A DNA stretch of 64,000 nt from Caulobacter radicis. Lineage in GTDB: Bacteria > Pseudomonadota > Alphaproteobacteria > Caulobacterales > Caulobacteraceae. Below, piece after piece: positions 56,181-64,000 of the stretch. The position numbers and the translations under genes were made by a program. The notes under the pieces were generated by a model. That model was given only the letters and a program-made list of their open reading frames with translations, had not been told where the DNA came from and made no database searches. Numbering within the stretch: position 1 is the first letter of the stretch; each line of letters opens with the position of its first letter. Location of the stretch: positions 1 to 64,000 of the forward strand of contig NZ_QDKO01000032.1 of assembly GCF_003094615.1 (NCBI RefSeq), given 5' to 3'.

Positions 56181-58496
56181 TTAAGCCACGCTGACCGGCG
56201 TGGCGATGGCGGTCGCCGGTTCGCGGCCCTTGCCGGGGGCGGTGATCGTGAAGGCGCCGCGCAGGCGGATGTCGGCTGAGGACGAGCCGACCATGACCTC
56301 GATCTTGCCCGCCTCGACCTGCCAGCCTTCCGGACTCCAGATCGCCAGCTGGGCGGCGGCCAGGGTGAAGGTTACGCGCTGACGCTCGCCGGGCTTGAGG
56401 GTCACGCGGACGAAGCCGCGCAGTTCCTTGACCGGCCGGGCGACGCTGGCGACCGGGTCGCGGACATAGAGCTGCACCACCTCGTCCGCGGCGACGGCGA
56501 CGGCGCCGGTGTTGGCCAGCGTCAGCGACACCTTCACCGTTCCGGTCGGGGCGATGCTGTCGCGATCGAGGGCTAGGTCGGAATAGGCGAAAGCCGCGTA
56601 GCTCAGGCCATGGCCGAACGGGAACAGCGGGCCGATGTCGACGTCGTGGTAGCGGACGGTGTCCTTGGCCAGGTCCGGATCGGCCGGGCGGCCGGTGGGG
56701 ACGTGGGCGTAGTAGGTCGGCGACTGTCCGGTGGCGCGGGGGAAACCGACGGGCAGGCGGCCGCCCGGCGACGCCTTGCCGAACAGGATGTCGGCCAGGG
56801 CCGGCCCGGCCTCGACGCCGAGGAACCAAGTGGCCAGCACCGCTGGCGCCTTCTCCAGCAGCTCGGGCGCGACGATGGGCCGGCCCGACGGCAGCAGCAC
56901 GACCACCGGCTTGCCGGTCGCCAGCACGGCGCGGGCCAGGGCGCTCTGGGCGCCGGGCAGGGAAAGATCGGAGCGGCTGCGGGACTCGCCGCTGTGGTCG
57001 AAGTCCTCGCCGACCATCAGCAAGACGAGGTCGGCGACCTTGGCGGCCTCGACGGCGGCGGGGATGCCCGCCTCGTCGTCGCTGCGGGGGGAAGCGCCGG
57101 CGACGTGGACGATCTCGGTTCCCGCCGGAGCGGCCGCCTTCAGGGCCGGTAGCAGCGGGGCGACGTCGGCGACCTGGCCGCGCGCCTTCCACGAGCCGAG
57201 CTGGGAGAGGTTGTCGGTCGCCAGGGCGCCGATGACGGCGATCTTCCTGGCCGAGGGCGCGATCGGCAGCAGGCCGCCGTCGTTCTTCAGCAGCACCACG
57301 GCCTTGCGCGCGGCCTCGCGGGCGATGGCGCGATGCTCGGGGCCGACGAAGATGGTCTTCTCGCGCTCGACGTCGCCGAAGCGGTAGGGATCGTCGAACA
57401 GGCCAAGCCGCATCTTGGCGGTGAGGATCCGGGTCACCGCCTGGTCGAGCAGTGGCAGGAGGGACGGATCCTGCCCGATCGCGGTCTTCAGGTGGGCGGC
57501 GTAGACGCCGCTGGCCATGTCCATGTCGACCCCGGCCTTCAGCGCCAGGGCGGCGGCCTGCACCGGGGTCTCGGCGATGCCGTGGTTGATCAGTTCAAGG
57601 ATGGCGTTCCAGTCGCTGACCACCAGGCCCGGCCATGTCCACTGGGTCTTGAGCACGCCGCGCACCAGGGCGGCGTTGGCGGTGGTGGGCTCGCCGTTCA
57701 GGTCGTTGAAGGCGGTCATCATCGAGCCCGCTCCGGCTTTCGCGGCCGCATGGAAGGGCGGGAGGTAGACCTCGTTCAGCGTGCGGTCCGACAGTTCGGC
57801 GCTGTCGTAATCGCGGCCGCCGGTCGCCGCGCCATAGGCCCCGAAGTGCTTGGCGCAGGCCAGGATGGAGTCTTTTCCGGCGAGCCCGTCGCCCTGGAAG
57901 CCGCGCACCTGGGCGGCGGCCATCACCGAGCCGAGATACGGATCCTCGCCGGCCCCCTCGACGATGCGGCCCCAGCGCGGGTCGCGGGCGATGTCGACCA
58001 TCGGCGCGAAGGTCCAGTGCAGGCCGCTGACGGCGGTCTCGACGGCGGCCATGCGGGCGGTGGCGCGCACGATCTCGGGATCGAAGGTCGCGGCCATGGC
58101 CAGTGGCACGGGGTAGAGCGTGCGGAAGCCGTGCACCACGTCGATGGCGAACAGCAGCGGGATCTTCAGCCGCGACTCCTCGACGGCCGTGCGTTGCAGC
58201 TCGCGCAGGAAGGCCGCGCCGGCCACGTGCAGGTACGAGCCGACGCCGCCCTTGCGCACCAGGTCGAGAGCGGCCGCGTCGATCTTGGAGTTCAGCGCCT
58301 TCTGGCGACCGCCGGCCGGCTGGTGGGTCTGGCCGATCTTCTCGTCCAGGGTCATCTGCGCCAGAAGGGCGCGGATCTTGGCGTCCTGGTCGGCGGCCAA
58401 AGCAGAAGAGGCGAGCGCGGGCAGGGCGGGCGCCAGGCCCAGGGCGGTCCCGGCGGCAAGCAGCGCGCGGCGGTCGATCAGCGGTCCCTGGCCCAT
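56181..58496 (-). CDS. GH3 beta-glucosidase/beta-xylosidase (BglX-like)
   Basis: A 771-residue exported GH3 enzyme. The N-terminus MGQGPLIDRRALLAAGTALGLAPALPALA has a twin-arginine-like start (DRRALLA). Then come the barrel domain (AIDVVHGFRTLYPVPLAMAATFD, AKHFGAYGAATGGRDYDSAELS, nucleophile Asp in GLVVSDWNAILEL, about residue 285), the second GH3 domain (LLKNDGGLLPIAP, VLATWFLGVEAGPALADILFG) and a C-terminal fibronectin-III-like domain (VQLYVRDPVASVARPVKELRGF). The order and size equal BglX. It follows GAAGGGAGAAGACC at a good distance. A LacI-type dyad (58551-58566) lies upstream. Confidence 0.93.
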   Translation of the reverse strand: MGQGPLIDRRALLAAGTALGLAPALPALASSALAADQDAKIRALLAQMTLDEKIGQTHQPAGGRQKALNSKIDAAALDLVRKGGVGSYLHVAGAAFLRELQRTAVEESRLKIPLLFAIDVVHGFRTLYPVPLAMAATFDPEIVRATARMAAVETAVSGLHWTFAPMVDIARDPRWGRIVEGAGEDPYLGSVMAAAQVRGFQGDGLAGKDSILACAKHFGAYGAATGGRDYDSAELSDRTLNEVYLPPFHAAAKAGAGSMMTAFNDLNGEPTTANAALVRGVLKTQWTWPGLVVSDWNAILELINHGIAETPVQAAALALKAGVDMDMASGVYAAHLKTAIGQDPSLLPLLDQAVTRILTAKMRLGLFDDPYRFGDVEREKTIFVGPEHRAIAREAARKAVVLLKNDGGLLPIAPSARKIAVIGALATDNLSQLGSWKARGQVADVAPLLPALKAAAPAGTEIVHVAGASPRSDDEAGIPAAVEAAKVADLVLLMVGEDFDHSGESRSRSDLSLPGAQSALARAVLATGKPVVVLLPSGRPIVAPELLEKAPAVLATWFLGVEAGPALADILFGKASPGGRLPVGFPRATGQSPTYYAHVPTGRPADPDLAKDTVRYHDVDIGPLFPFGHGLSYAAFAYSDLALDRDSIAPTGTVKVSLTLANTGAVAVAADEVVQLYVRDPVASVARPVKELRGFVRVTLKPGERQRVTFTLAAAQLAIWSPEGWQVEAGKIEVMVGSSSADIRLRGAFTITAPGKGREPATAIATPVSVA

Positions 58497-58550
58497 GGTC
58501 TTCTCCCTTCGATCGTCGGTCGCGGTCGTTGGGCTGGAGACCACTATGGT

Positions 58551-58566
58551 TTGACAACGCTGTCAA
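58551..58566. promoter_or_regulatory. LacI-type operator before the second GH3 gene
   Basis: TTGACAACGCTGTCAA has one mismatch from a perfect 16-base palindrome and shares the core GACAACG-TGTC with the dyads next to the LacI gene (43511-43526, 43629-43642). It lies 55 bp upstream of the GH3 start, and its right half read on the - strand gives TTGACA, a -35 box. The same factor may act at both loci. Confidence 0.6.
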
Positions 58567-58673
58567 TGCTTGGTTGTCCGAACCGGGTTCACGAGCGAAA
58601 GTTCTCTTTAATCAGCCGGGCCGAGGGTGCGGACCATGACCTTGAGACAAGCAGTGTTGCGGGAGTGCGCGCG

Positions 58674-59393
58674 GTGATCGTGGCGGTGCTGCAGGCCCGG
58701 ATGAGTTCGACCCGCCTGCCGGGCAAGGTGCTGGCCGATGTCGCCGGGGCGCCGATGGTGCTGCGCCAGGTCGAGCGCCTGCGCCGCGTGGCCTCCATCG
58801 ACCGGCTGATCGCGGCGACCTCTGACCAGGCCAGCGACGATCCCCTGGCCCAGGCGCTGGACGCGGCGGGGGTGGAGGTGTTCCGCGGCTCGCTGGACGA
58901 CGTGCTGGGCCGGTTCGCCGGGGCGGTGGCGGGCCTGGGTGACAATGACCTGATGCTGCGGCTGACCGCCGACTGCCCGCTCGCAGACCCGGTGCTGATC
59001 GAGGCGCTGATCGGCGAGCACCTGGCCAATGGCGCCGACTATTCGGCCACCACCCTGCCGCATCGGACCTATCCGATCGGGCTGGACGCCGAGATCCTGA
59101 GCGTCGGCCTGCTGCGGCTGACGGCGGCGGAGGCGAGCGATCCGTACGAGCGCGAGCACGTCACCCCGTTCGTCTATCGCCGGCCCGAGCGCTTCCGATT
59201 GGGCGGGCTGACCCAGGCGGTCGACGAGAGCCAGGTGCGCTGGACGGTCGACCTGCCGTCGGACCTCGATTTCGTGCGCGCGGTCTACGAGGCGCTCTAT
59301 CCGGCCAAGCCCGCCTTCACCTCGGACGACATCCGGGCGCTGGTGCGCGGGCGGCCCGACCTCGCCAGCCTGGGCGACCTGCCGCGCCTCTAG
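58674..59393 (+). CDS. SpsF/PseF-like cytidylyltransferase
   Basis: A 239-residue nucleotidyltransferase of the CMP-sugar group. The N-terminal nucleotide-binding signature IVAVLQARMSSTRLPGKVLADV and the segment LRLTADCPLADP, with RWTVDLPSDLDFVRAVYEAL, match SpsF and related enzymes that activate nonulosonic acids or other sugars with CTP. GTG at 58674 follows GGGAG at 8 bases. It converges on pseH and pseG, so CMP activation of a pseudaminic-acid-like sugar for flagellin glycosylation is likely. A true PseF usually begins with a different ARGGSKRIPGKN-type motif, so the exact reaction is uncertain. Confidence 0.85.
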   Translation: MIVAVLQARMSSTRLPGKVLADVAGAPMVLRQVERLRRVASIDRLIAATSDQASDDPLAQALDAAGVEVFRGSLDDVLGRFAGAVAGLGDNDLMLRLTADCPLADPVLIEALIGEHLANGADYSATTLPHRTYPIGLDAEILSVGLLRLTAAEASDPYEREHVTPFVYRRPERFRLGGLTQAVDESQVRWTVDLPSDLDFVRAVYEALYPAKPAFTSDDIRALVRGRPDLASLGDLPRL

Positions 59394-59971
59394 GCCATGG
59401 CGGGAACGGCCGACAGGTCGAAGCCCTTGGCGATCAGCCGCTCGCGGGCGGCGTCGCGGGCGGCGCCGCGCCATTCGCTTTCCAGGAGGCCCAGGCCGAT
59501 GACGTCCATAGCCTGACCGCCCTTGACCACGTGGTTGCGCAGCACCGCCTCGCGCGTGAAGCCGAAGCCTTCGTGCAGGCGCCAGACGGCCTTGTTGCTC
59601 TCGATGACCTCGCACCACAGCTTGGCCAGGCCCAGCTGGCCGAACACATATTCGATCACCCAGTATTCGACGAAGCTGCCGACGCCCAGGCCGCGCACCG
59701 ACGGGTCGGCCAGATAGTAGGCCCAGGCGCAGCGGCTGTTGTGCAGGTCGATGTCGGCGAGATTGGCCAGGCCTACCGGATGGCCGTCCAGCTCGATGAT
59801 CCAGTAGCGGACGGCGGGGTTGGTCCCCAGGCGGGAGAACCAGGCCGCGTGCTCGCCTTCGGAGATCAGGTGGTCGCTGTACATGTAGGGAGCGACGGCG
59901 TCGGAGTTGCGCCATTCCAGCAGCCGCTCCTGGTCGTGCGCCGCGACGGCGCGCAGAGTGACTTTGGGCAT
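59390..59971 (-). CDS. pseH: PseH-like N-acetyltransferase (GNAT)
   Basis: A 193-residue GNAT acetyltransferase. RNSDAVAPYMYSDHLISEGEHAAWF and IELDGHPVGLANLADID, then AYYLADPSVRGLGVGSF and WCEVIESNKAVWRLHEGFGF, match UDP-4-amino-4,6-dideoxy-N-acetyl-altrosamine acetyltransferase (PseH), the third step to pseudaminic acid. Its stop TAG overlaps the stop of the + strand SpsF-like gene in a shared CTAG. It is 42 bases downstream of pseG. Confidence 0.88.
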   Translation of the reverse strand: MPKVTLRAVAAHDQERLLEWRNSDAVAPYMYSDHLISEGEHAAWFSRLGTNPAVRYWIIELDGHPVGLANLADIDLHNSRCAWAYYLADPSVRGLGVGSFVEYWVIEYVFGQLGLAKLWCEVIESNKAVWRLHEGFGFTREAVLRNHVVKGGQAMDVIGLGLLESEWRGAARDAARERLIAKGFDLSAVPAMA

Positions 59972-60013
59972 GACGGGGGTCTCGACGCTTACGGGCTTAC
60001 GCGCGGGTAAGTG

Positions 60014-61066
60014 TCAGAGGGGCGTCGCGTGATTGTTTCCGAAACGGGGCGAAATCAGGGCGATGAACCTTTCGGCCGTGCGCCGGGCGCCCAGGCCGTC
60101 GCAGACCCTGGCGGCGGCGGCCGCCATGGCGCGCCAGGCGTCCAGGTCATCGGCGAGGGCGGCGAAGGCGTGCTGGAGATCGTCGCCGGCGCCGGCGTCC
60201 AGCGACCGGTGCGCGCCGAGATCCGACAGCGCCTGGGCCGCCTCGCGCTGGTTGTCGGCCAGCACCAGGGAGAGGGTCGGCAGCGCGAGCACGCAACGCT
60301 CCCAGCTGCTGGAGCCCGAGGCGCCGATGGCGAGGTCGGCCTGGGCGGTCAGTCGCGGCATGTCGCGGCTGTCGACGTGCAGGGCAAGGCGCGGATCGGC
60401 GGCGGCCAGGTCACGCAGCGCCGGCAGGCTGGTCGCCTGGCCGCCGACCACGACGTCGAGGGCGCGTTCGCCGAGCACGGGCAGCAGCGCCTCGACGGTG
60501 CGGGCCGTGATCCCGCCGACGTCGGTCAGGCCCAGCGAGACCAGCACGCGCTCGACCCGCGCCGTGGCGGCGCGGCGGGCCAGGGCCTCCTCGCGCAGGG
60601 CCGCGAAGGCCGGCGACAGGGCGGCATGGTTGGGGCCGAGCAGCAGCTGGACGTGGGCGGGGACGAGGCCGGCATAGTCCTCGGCCCGTCGCGTCACTCC
60701 GGCGTCGAGCAGCAGGTCGGCGGCCAGCGGGCGGTCGGCCAGGTCGTCGACCACCAGGGTCGGGCGGTGGGCGGCGATGCGTTGGTGGTCGCCTGCGTCC
60801 AGGTCGTAGTGATCGAAGACGACGGCGTCATATCCCATCGCCAGGTCGGCGGCGCCGGCCACGAGGTCGCCGTCGGCGAAGGTTCCGGCGCATAGGGCGG
60901 GCGAGGCGAAGGTCGCGGCCAGGCCGGCCACGGCCGGCGGCCCTGCGAAGGCGCAGACCGCGCCGGCGGCTTCGAGCGCGCGGGCCAGGTTGAGGCCGCG
61001 CATGAAATGGCCGCCGCCGACGCTGGGGCCGGCGTTGACGACGAAGAGGATGCGTTCTCCAGCCAT
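60014..61066 (-). CDS. pseG: PseG-like UDP-sugar hydrolase
   Basis: A 350-residue GT-B fold hydrolase that removes UDP from UDP-2,4-diacetamido-trideoxy-altropyranose in pseudaminic acid synthesis. It shows GPSVGGGHFMRGLNLARAL with the catalytic-type His, DHYDLDAGDH, VVDDLADRPLAADLLLD, LVSLGLTDVGG, GASGSSSWERCVLALPTLSLVLADNQ, all as in PseG. First of a - strand pair with pseH. Remaining pathway genes (pseB, C, I) are not in the window. In Caulobacter such genes (flm set) serve flagellin modification. Confidence 0.92.
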   Translation of the reverse strand: MAGERILFVVNAGPSVGGGHFMRGLNLARALEAAGAVCAFAGPPAVAGLAATFASPALCAGTFADGDLVAGAADLAMGYDAVVFDHYDLDAGDHQRIAAHRPTLVVDDLADRPLAADLLLDAGVTRRAEDYAGLVPAHVQLLLGPNHAALSPAFAALREEALARRAATARVERVLVSLGLTDVGGITARTVEALLPVLGERALDVVVGGQATSLPALRDLAAADPRLALHVDSRDMPRLTAQADLAIGASGSSSWERCVLALPTLSLVLADNQREAAQALSDLGAHRSLDAGAGDDLQHAFAALADDLDAWRAMAAAAARVCDGLGARRTAERFIALISPRFGNNHATPL

Positions 61067-61109
61067 GCACCGGGCCTAGCACAGGCCCAGGCAGCGGGCG
61101 AGCGGGCGG

Positions 61110-61334
61110 TCAGGGCTGGGCCTGGTGCTCCACGTGGCCATCCTGGACCTCGGTGCGCGAGAACACCTCTTCCTGGCCGTCCAGCAGCAGTTCCTCGGCG
61201 GCGACATGGTCGCGTTCGGCCTCGGCCAGCACCTGCCGCAGGGCGTCGACCTCGGTGTCGGCTTCGACGAGCACGCTGCGCAGCGGGGCGTGGCCGTCGC
61301 CCAGCCGGATCTCGATGCGCCATTGAGCGGACAT
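61110..61334 (-). CDS. Small acidic hypothetical protein
   Basis: A 74-residue protein rich in Glu and Asp (VEADTEVDALRQVLAEAERDHVAAEELLLDG in part), predicted as a short beta/alpha fold. No family is recognised. The ATG follows AAGGGAGACCCGACC, a good ribosome site, and coding-type third-position bias runs to its end. It lies just upstream of pseG (43-base gap) on the same strand and may be co-transcribed. Confidence 0.55.
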   Translation of the reverse strand: MSAQWRIEIRLGDGHAPLRSVLVEADTEVDALRQVLAEAERDHVAAEELLLDGQEEVFSRTEVQDGHVEHQAQP

Positions 61335-61465
61335 GGTCGGGTCTCCCTTCAGCCAGACTGATAACGCAAGCGGCCGTCACAGGTTCGCCCGATGAGGGGC
61401 GAGGCGTTGCGCGATGCGCCCCGGTCGGCGAGGTTGCCGGCCGCGACACTGCTGGAAGGGATTCT

Positions 61466-63754
61466 ATGGATCGGCGCGAAGCTTCGCTTGAAGGGATCAG
61501 CCGTCGCGGACTGATGGCCGGGGCGGCGGGCCTGGCCGGGCTGGCGGTGGCCGGTCGGGCGGCGGCGCAAGGTCGGGGCTCCCAGCGGGTCGAGGCGCTG
61601 ATCGCGCAGATGACCATCGACGAGAAGGCCGGCCAGCTGTCGTGCTACGCCGACATGATCCGCCCGCCGGTGGGCGACATGAACCCCGCCATCAACCTGC
61701 GCAACACCCAGCAGCTGCTGGCCGAGACCCGGGCGGGCAAGATCGGCACGCTGATGAACGGCGTCGGCGTCGAGGGCGCCCTGCTGGCCCAGACCGCGGC
61801 CGTGGAGCATTCGCGCCTGGGCATTCCGCTGCTGCTGGCCGCCGACGTCATCCACGGCTTCAAGACCGTCTATCCGATCCCGCTGGCCGAGGCCGCCAGC
61901 TTCGACCCGCCGCTGGCCTACCGCACCGCCCGGGCCGCCGCGCAGGAGGCCACGGCCCACGGCCTGCACTGGACCTTCGCGCCGATGGTCGACGTGGCCC
62001 GCGACGAGCGCTGGGGCCGGGTGGCCGAGGGCTCGGGCGAGGACGTGTTCTTGGGCGAGGCGCTGGCCCAGGCCCGGGTGCGCGGCTTCCAAGGGCCGGA
62101 CTTGAAGGCCCCCGACTCGATGCTGGCCTGCGCCAAGCACTTCGCCGCCTATGGCGCCGTGGCCGCGGGCATGGACTACAACACCGTCGAGCTGTCGGAA
62201 GCCACGCTGCGCGAGGTGCACCTGCCGCCGTTCCAGGCCGCCTTCGAGGCCGGGTGCCTGACCGCCATGTCGGCCTTCAACGACATCAACGGCGTGCCGG
62301 CCACGGCCAACAAGCGCCTGCTGACCGACCTGCTGCGCACCGAGTGGGGCTTCAGGGGCGTGGTCATCTCCGACTACACCGCCGACCAGGAGCTGGTGGC
62401 CCACGGCTATGCCGCCGACGATCGCGACGCCGCGCGCCTGGCGATCCTGGCGGGCGTCGACATCAGCATGCAGAGCGGGCTCTACAGCCGATACCTGCCC
62501 GAACTGGTCAAGAGCGGCGCGGTGCCGATGGCGGTGGTCGACCAGGCCGTGCGCCGGGTGCTGATGCTGAAGGAGGCCATCGGCCTGTTCGACCAGCCGT
62601 TCCGCTCGATCGACGCCAAGGCCCAGGCCGCCCGCACGGCGACGCCGGCCATGCGCGCGCTCTCCCGCGAGGCCGGCGCGGCCTCGATCGTGCTGCTGAA
62701 GAACGATGGAAACCTGCTGCCGCTGCCGCGCTCGGGCAAGCGCATCGCCCTGATCGGGCCGTTCGCCGACGACCGCGACAACATCCTGGGACCGTGGGCC
62801 TTCTTCGGCGACAAGAGCCTGGGCGTGGATCTCGCCACGGGCTTTCGCCAGGCCATGGCCGACCCGAACCTCTTGCAGACCGTCAAGGGCAGCGATGTCG
62901 AGAGCTCGATCCCCGGCGGCATCGAGGCCGCCGTGGCCGCCGCCCGGGCCGCCGACATCGTGGTGCTGGCCATCGGCGAGGGCCAGAACATGTCGGGCGA
63001 GGCCCAGTCGCGCACCGAGATCGGCATTCCGAAGCCCCAGATGATGCTGGCCGAGGCGGTCGCCGCCGTCGGCCGTCCCACCGTCGTGCTGCTGCGCCAC
63101 GGCCGGGCGCTGGTTCTGGACGGCGCGGCGAAGAACGCCCCGGCCATCCTGGCCACCTGGTTCCTGGGCACCGAGACCGGCCACGCGGTGGCCGACGTGG
63201 TGTTCGGGTCGGTGAATCCCTCGGGCCGCCTGCCGGTCAGCTTTCCCTACGAGAGCGGCCAGCAGCCCTATGCCTACAATCACCGCTCGACGGGCCGTCC
63301 GGCCCCGGCCGACAGCGAGATCCAGGAATACAAGGCCCGCTGGCGCACGGTGAAGAACGAGGCGCTGTACCCGTTCGGCTACGGCCTGGCCTACACCACC
63401 TTTTCCCTGTCGAACCTGAAGCTGTCGTCGCCGACCCTGGCCTGGAACGGCAAGCTGCAAGTCAGCGCCCGGGTGACCAACACCGGCAAGCGCGAGGGGG
63501 TGCACGTGGTGCAGCTCTACACCCGCGACCGCGTGGCCAGCCGCACGCGGCCGGTGCGCGAGCTCAAGCGTTTCCTGCGGGTGACCCTGAAGCCGGGCGA
63601 GAGCCGCGACATCACCTTCGAGCTGGAGCGCGGCAGCCTGACCTTCTTCGGCGAGGGCGACCGCTGGGTCGCCGAGCCGGGCGTGTTCGACGTCTGGGTG
63701 GCCAGCAGCGCGGTGGATGGGCTGAACGCGCAGTTCACGCTGCTGGGGGCGTAG
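61466..63754 (+). CDS. GH3 beta-glucosidase-like enzyme with Tat-type signal
   Basis: A 762-residue exported GH3 hydrolase. SRRGLMAGAAGLAGLAVAGRAAA is a twin-arginine-like signal. The catalytic barrel shows AADVIHGFKTVYPIPLAEAASFD, AKHFAAYGAVAAGMDYNTVELS, the nucleophile Asp in GVVISDYTADQEL (~residue 310), followed by the second GH3 domain (LLKNDGNLLPLPRSG, ATWFLGTETGHAVADVVFG) and a C-terminal fibronectin-III-like domain (VQLYTRDRVASRTRPVREL). It is clearly related to the enzyme at 56181-58496 but far from the ExoP type at 43843. GGAAGGG precedes the ATG. Its 3' end overlaps the convergent hydroxylase gene by 20 bases. Confidence 0.93.
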   Translation: MDRREASLEGISRRGLMAGAAGLAGLAVAGRAAAQGRGSQRVEALIAQMTIDEKAGQLSCYADMIRPPVGDMNPAINLRNTQQLLAETRAGKIGTLMNGVGVEGALLAQTAAVEHSRLGIPLLLAADVIHGFKTVYPIPLAEAASFDPPLAYRTARAAAQEATAHGLHWTFAPMVDVARDERWGRVAEGSGEDVFLGEALAQARVRGFQGPDLKAPDSMLACAKHFAAYGAVAAGMDYNTVELSEATLREVHLPPFQAAFEAGCLTAMSAFNDINGVPATANKRLLTDLLRTEWGFRGVVISDYTADQELVAHGYAADDRDAARLAILAGVDISMQSGLYSRYLPELVKSGAVPMAVVDQAVRRVLMLKEAIGLFDQPFRSIDAKAQAARTATPAMRALSREAGAASIVLLKNDGNLLPLPRSGKRIALIGPFADDRDNILGPWAFFGDKSLGVDLATGFRQAMADPNLLQTVKGSDVESSIPGGIEAAVAAARAADIVVLAIGEGQNMSGEAQSRTEIGIPKPQMMLAEAVAAVGRPTVVLLRHGRALVLDGAAKNAPAILATWFLGTETGHAVADVVFGSVNPSGRLPVSFPYESGQQPYAYNHRSTGRPAPADSEIQEYKARWRTVKNEALYPFGYGLAYTTFSLSNLKLSSPTLAWNGKLQVSARVTNTGKREGVHVVQLYTRDRVASRTRPVRELKRFLRVTLKPGESRDITFELERGSLTFFGEGDRWVAEPGVFDVWVASSAVDGLNAQFTLLGA

Positions 63755-64000
63755 CCTCTTCGGCGACCAACCCCCGCACCCAGTCGTTGACGTAGCCGTC
63801 GATCACCAGGTGCACGCGGTCTTCCGTCCCGTGGTTGGCGACGCTGTGAGGGTCGGTGAGCTTGAGGTACCAGGCGCTGCCGGCCTCCATCACCACGCGG
63901 CGACCGTTGAGGCGGAAGTCGACGTCCGGGTTGGTGACCACCGGCACGTGGAAGCGCACCAGCAGCGAGCCGGCGTCGAGGTCCTCGTCGTGGTGGGTCT
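63735..64000 (-). CDS. Aspartyl/asparaginyl beta-hydroxylase, 3' part
   Basis: The C-terminal ~88 residues of an iron/2-oxoglutarate-type hydroxylase. THHDEDLDAGSLLVRFHVPVV holds an iron-binding His and NPDVDFRLNGR follows. AGSAWYLKLTDPHSVANHG holds the second His, and DRVHLVIDGYVNDWV closes the domain. These are the family signatures. The gene runs off the right edge, so the start and length are unknown. It overlaps the GH3 gene tail to tail by 20 bases. In this group the target (protein side chain or small molecule) is usually unknown. Confidence 0.85.
   Translation of the reverse strand, partial: THHDEDLDAGSLLVRFHVPVVTNPDVDFRLNGRRVVMEAGSAWYLKLTDPHSVANHGTEDRVHLVIDGYVNDWVRGLVAEEATPPAA

Noticed and set aside
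57333-59393. A 686-codon + strand frame ending in the SpsF-like protein
   Set aside because: Its first two thirds are antisense to the GH3 gene with no protein features; a GTG at 58674 with GGGAG gives the normal family length.

Overview
The window (about 67% G+C by eye) looks like chromosome from a Caulobacter-type alphaproteobacterium. The signs are several large TonB-dependent receptors (TBDRs), a double cold-shock-domain protein, an HWE-type histidine kinase, flavin-dependent halogenase-like genes beside sugar-polymer genes, flagellin-type nonulosonic acid genes, and long GC-rich palindromic repeats in nearly every longer gap between convergent genes. No prophage, insertion sequence, integrase or CRISPR array was found.

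Layout. 1-300: end of an rRNA operon (5S 3' part, initiator tRNA, terminator). 0.5-3.5 kb: cold-shock protein and NADP-malic enzyme. 3.9-17.5 kb: a purine-catabolism island: uraH-xdhA-xdhB-xdhC-guaD on +, then nucleoside hydrolase, a TBDR and hpxZ/hpxY/hpxX-like genes on -, and a formamidase/acetamidase on +. Three dyads of the form (T/G)AAGT-N8-ACTT(A/C) lie upstream of these transcription units and suggest one shared regulator. 17.7-19.4 kb: TetR, SMR efflux, TetR. 19.5-26.3 kb: a second TBDR, then a class GN sortase with its dedicated VIT/VWA substrate and a divergent XRE regulator. 26.4-36 kb: two tandem tryptophan-halogenase-like flavoproteins divergent from a xylan locus (TBDR, GH10 xylanase, GH43); that TBDR is split by an in-frame amber codon. 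36-40.3 kb: small membrane protein, periplasmic FKBP, and a pyrimidine-degradation operon in the order rutB-rutC-rutD-rutA. 40.5-46.3 kb: HWE kinase, and a LacI regulator divergent from a GH3 glucosidase with repeated operator-like dyads between them. 46.5-52.5 kb: LytTR membrane regulator, DUF2306-like membrane protein, orphan lipoprotein, and a hybrid kinase/response regulator/Hpt set. 52.6-56 kb: acyl-CoA synthetase, MpaB-like oxygenase, RibD/DHFR-like reductase. 56-64 kb: GH3 enzyme, nonulosonic acid genes (SpsF-like, pseH, pseG), a small conserved-looking protein, a third GH3 enzyme, and the 3' end of an aspartyl/asparaginyl beta-hydroxylase.

How it fits together. The window is rich in scavenging functions: outer-membrane receptors next to periplasmic or cytoplasmic catabolic enzymes for purines, pyrimidines and plant glycans. 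Control appears to be local, through LacI-like operators with a CG centre for the glycan genes and the AAGT-N8-ACTT dyad for the purine genes. All functional calls are read from protein motifs and gene context; no database search was possible.
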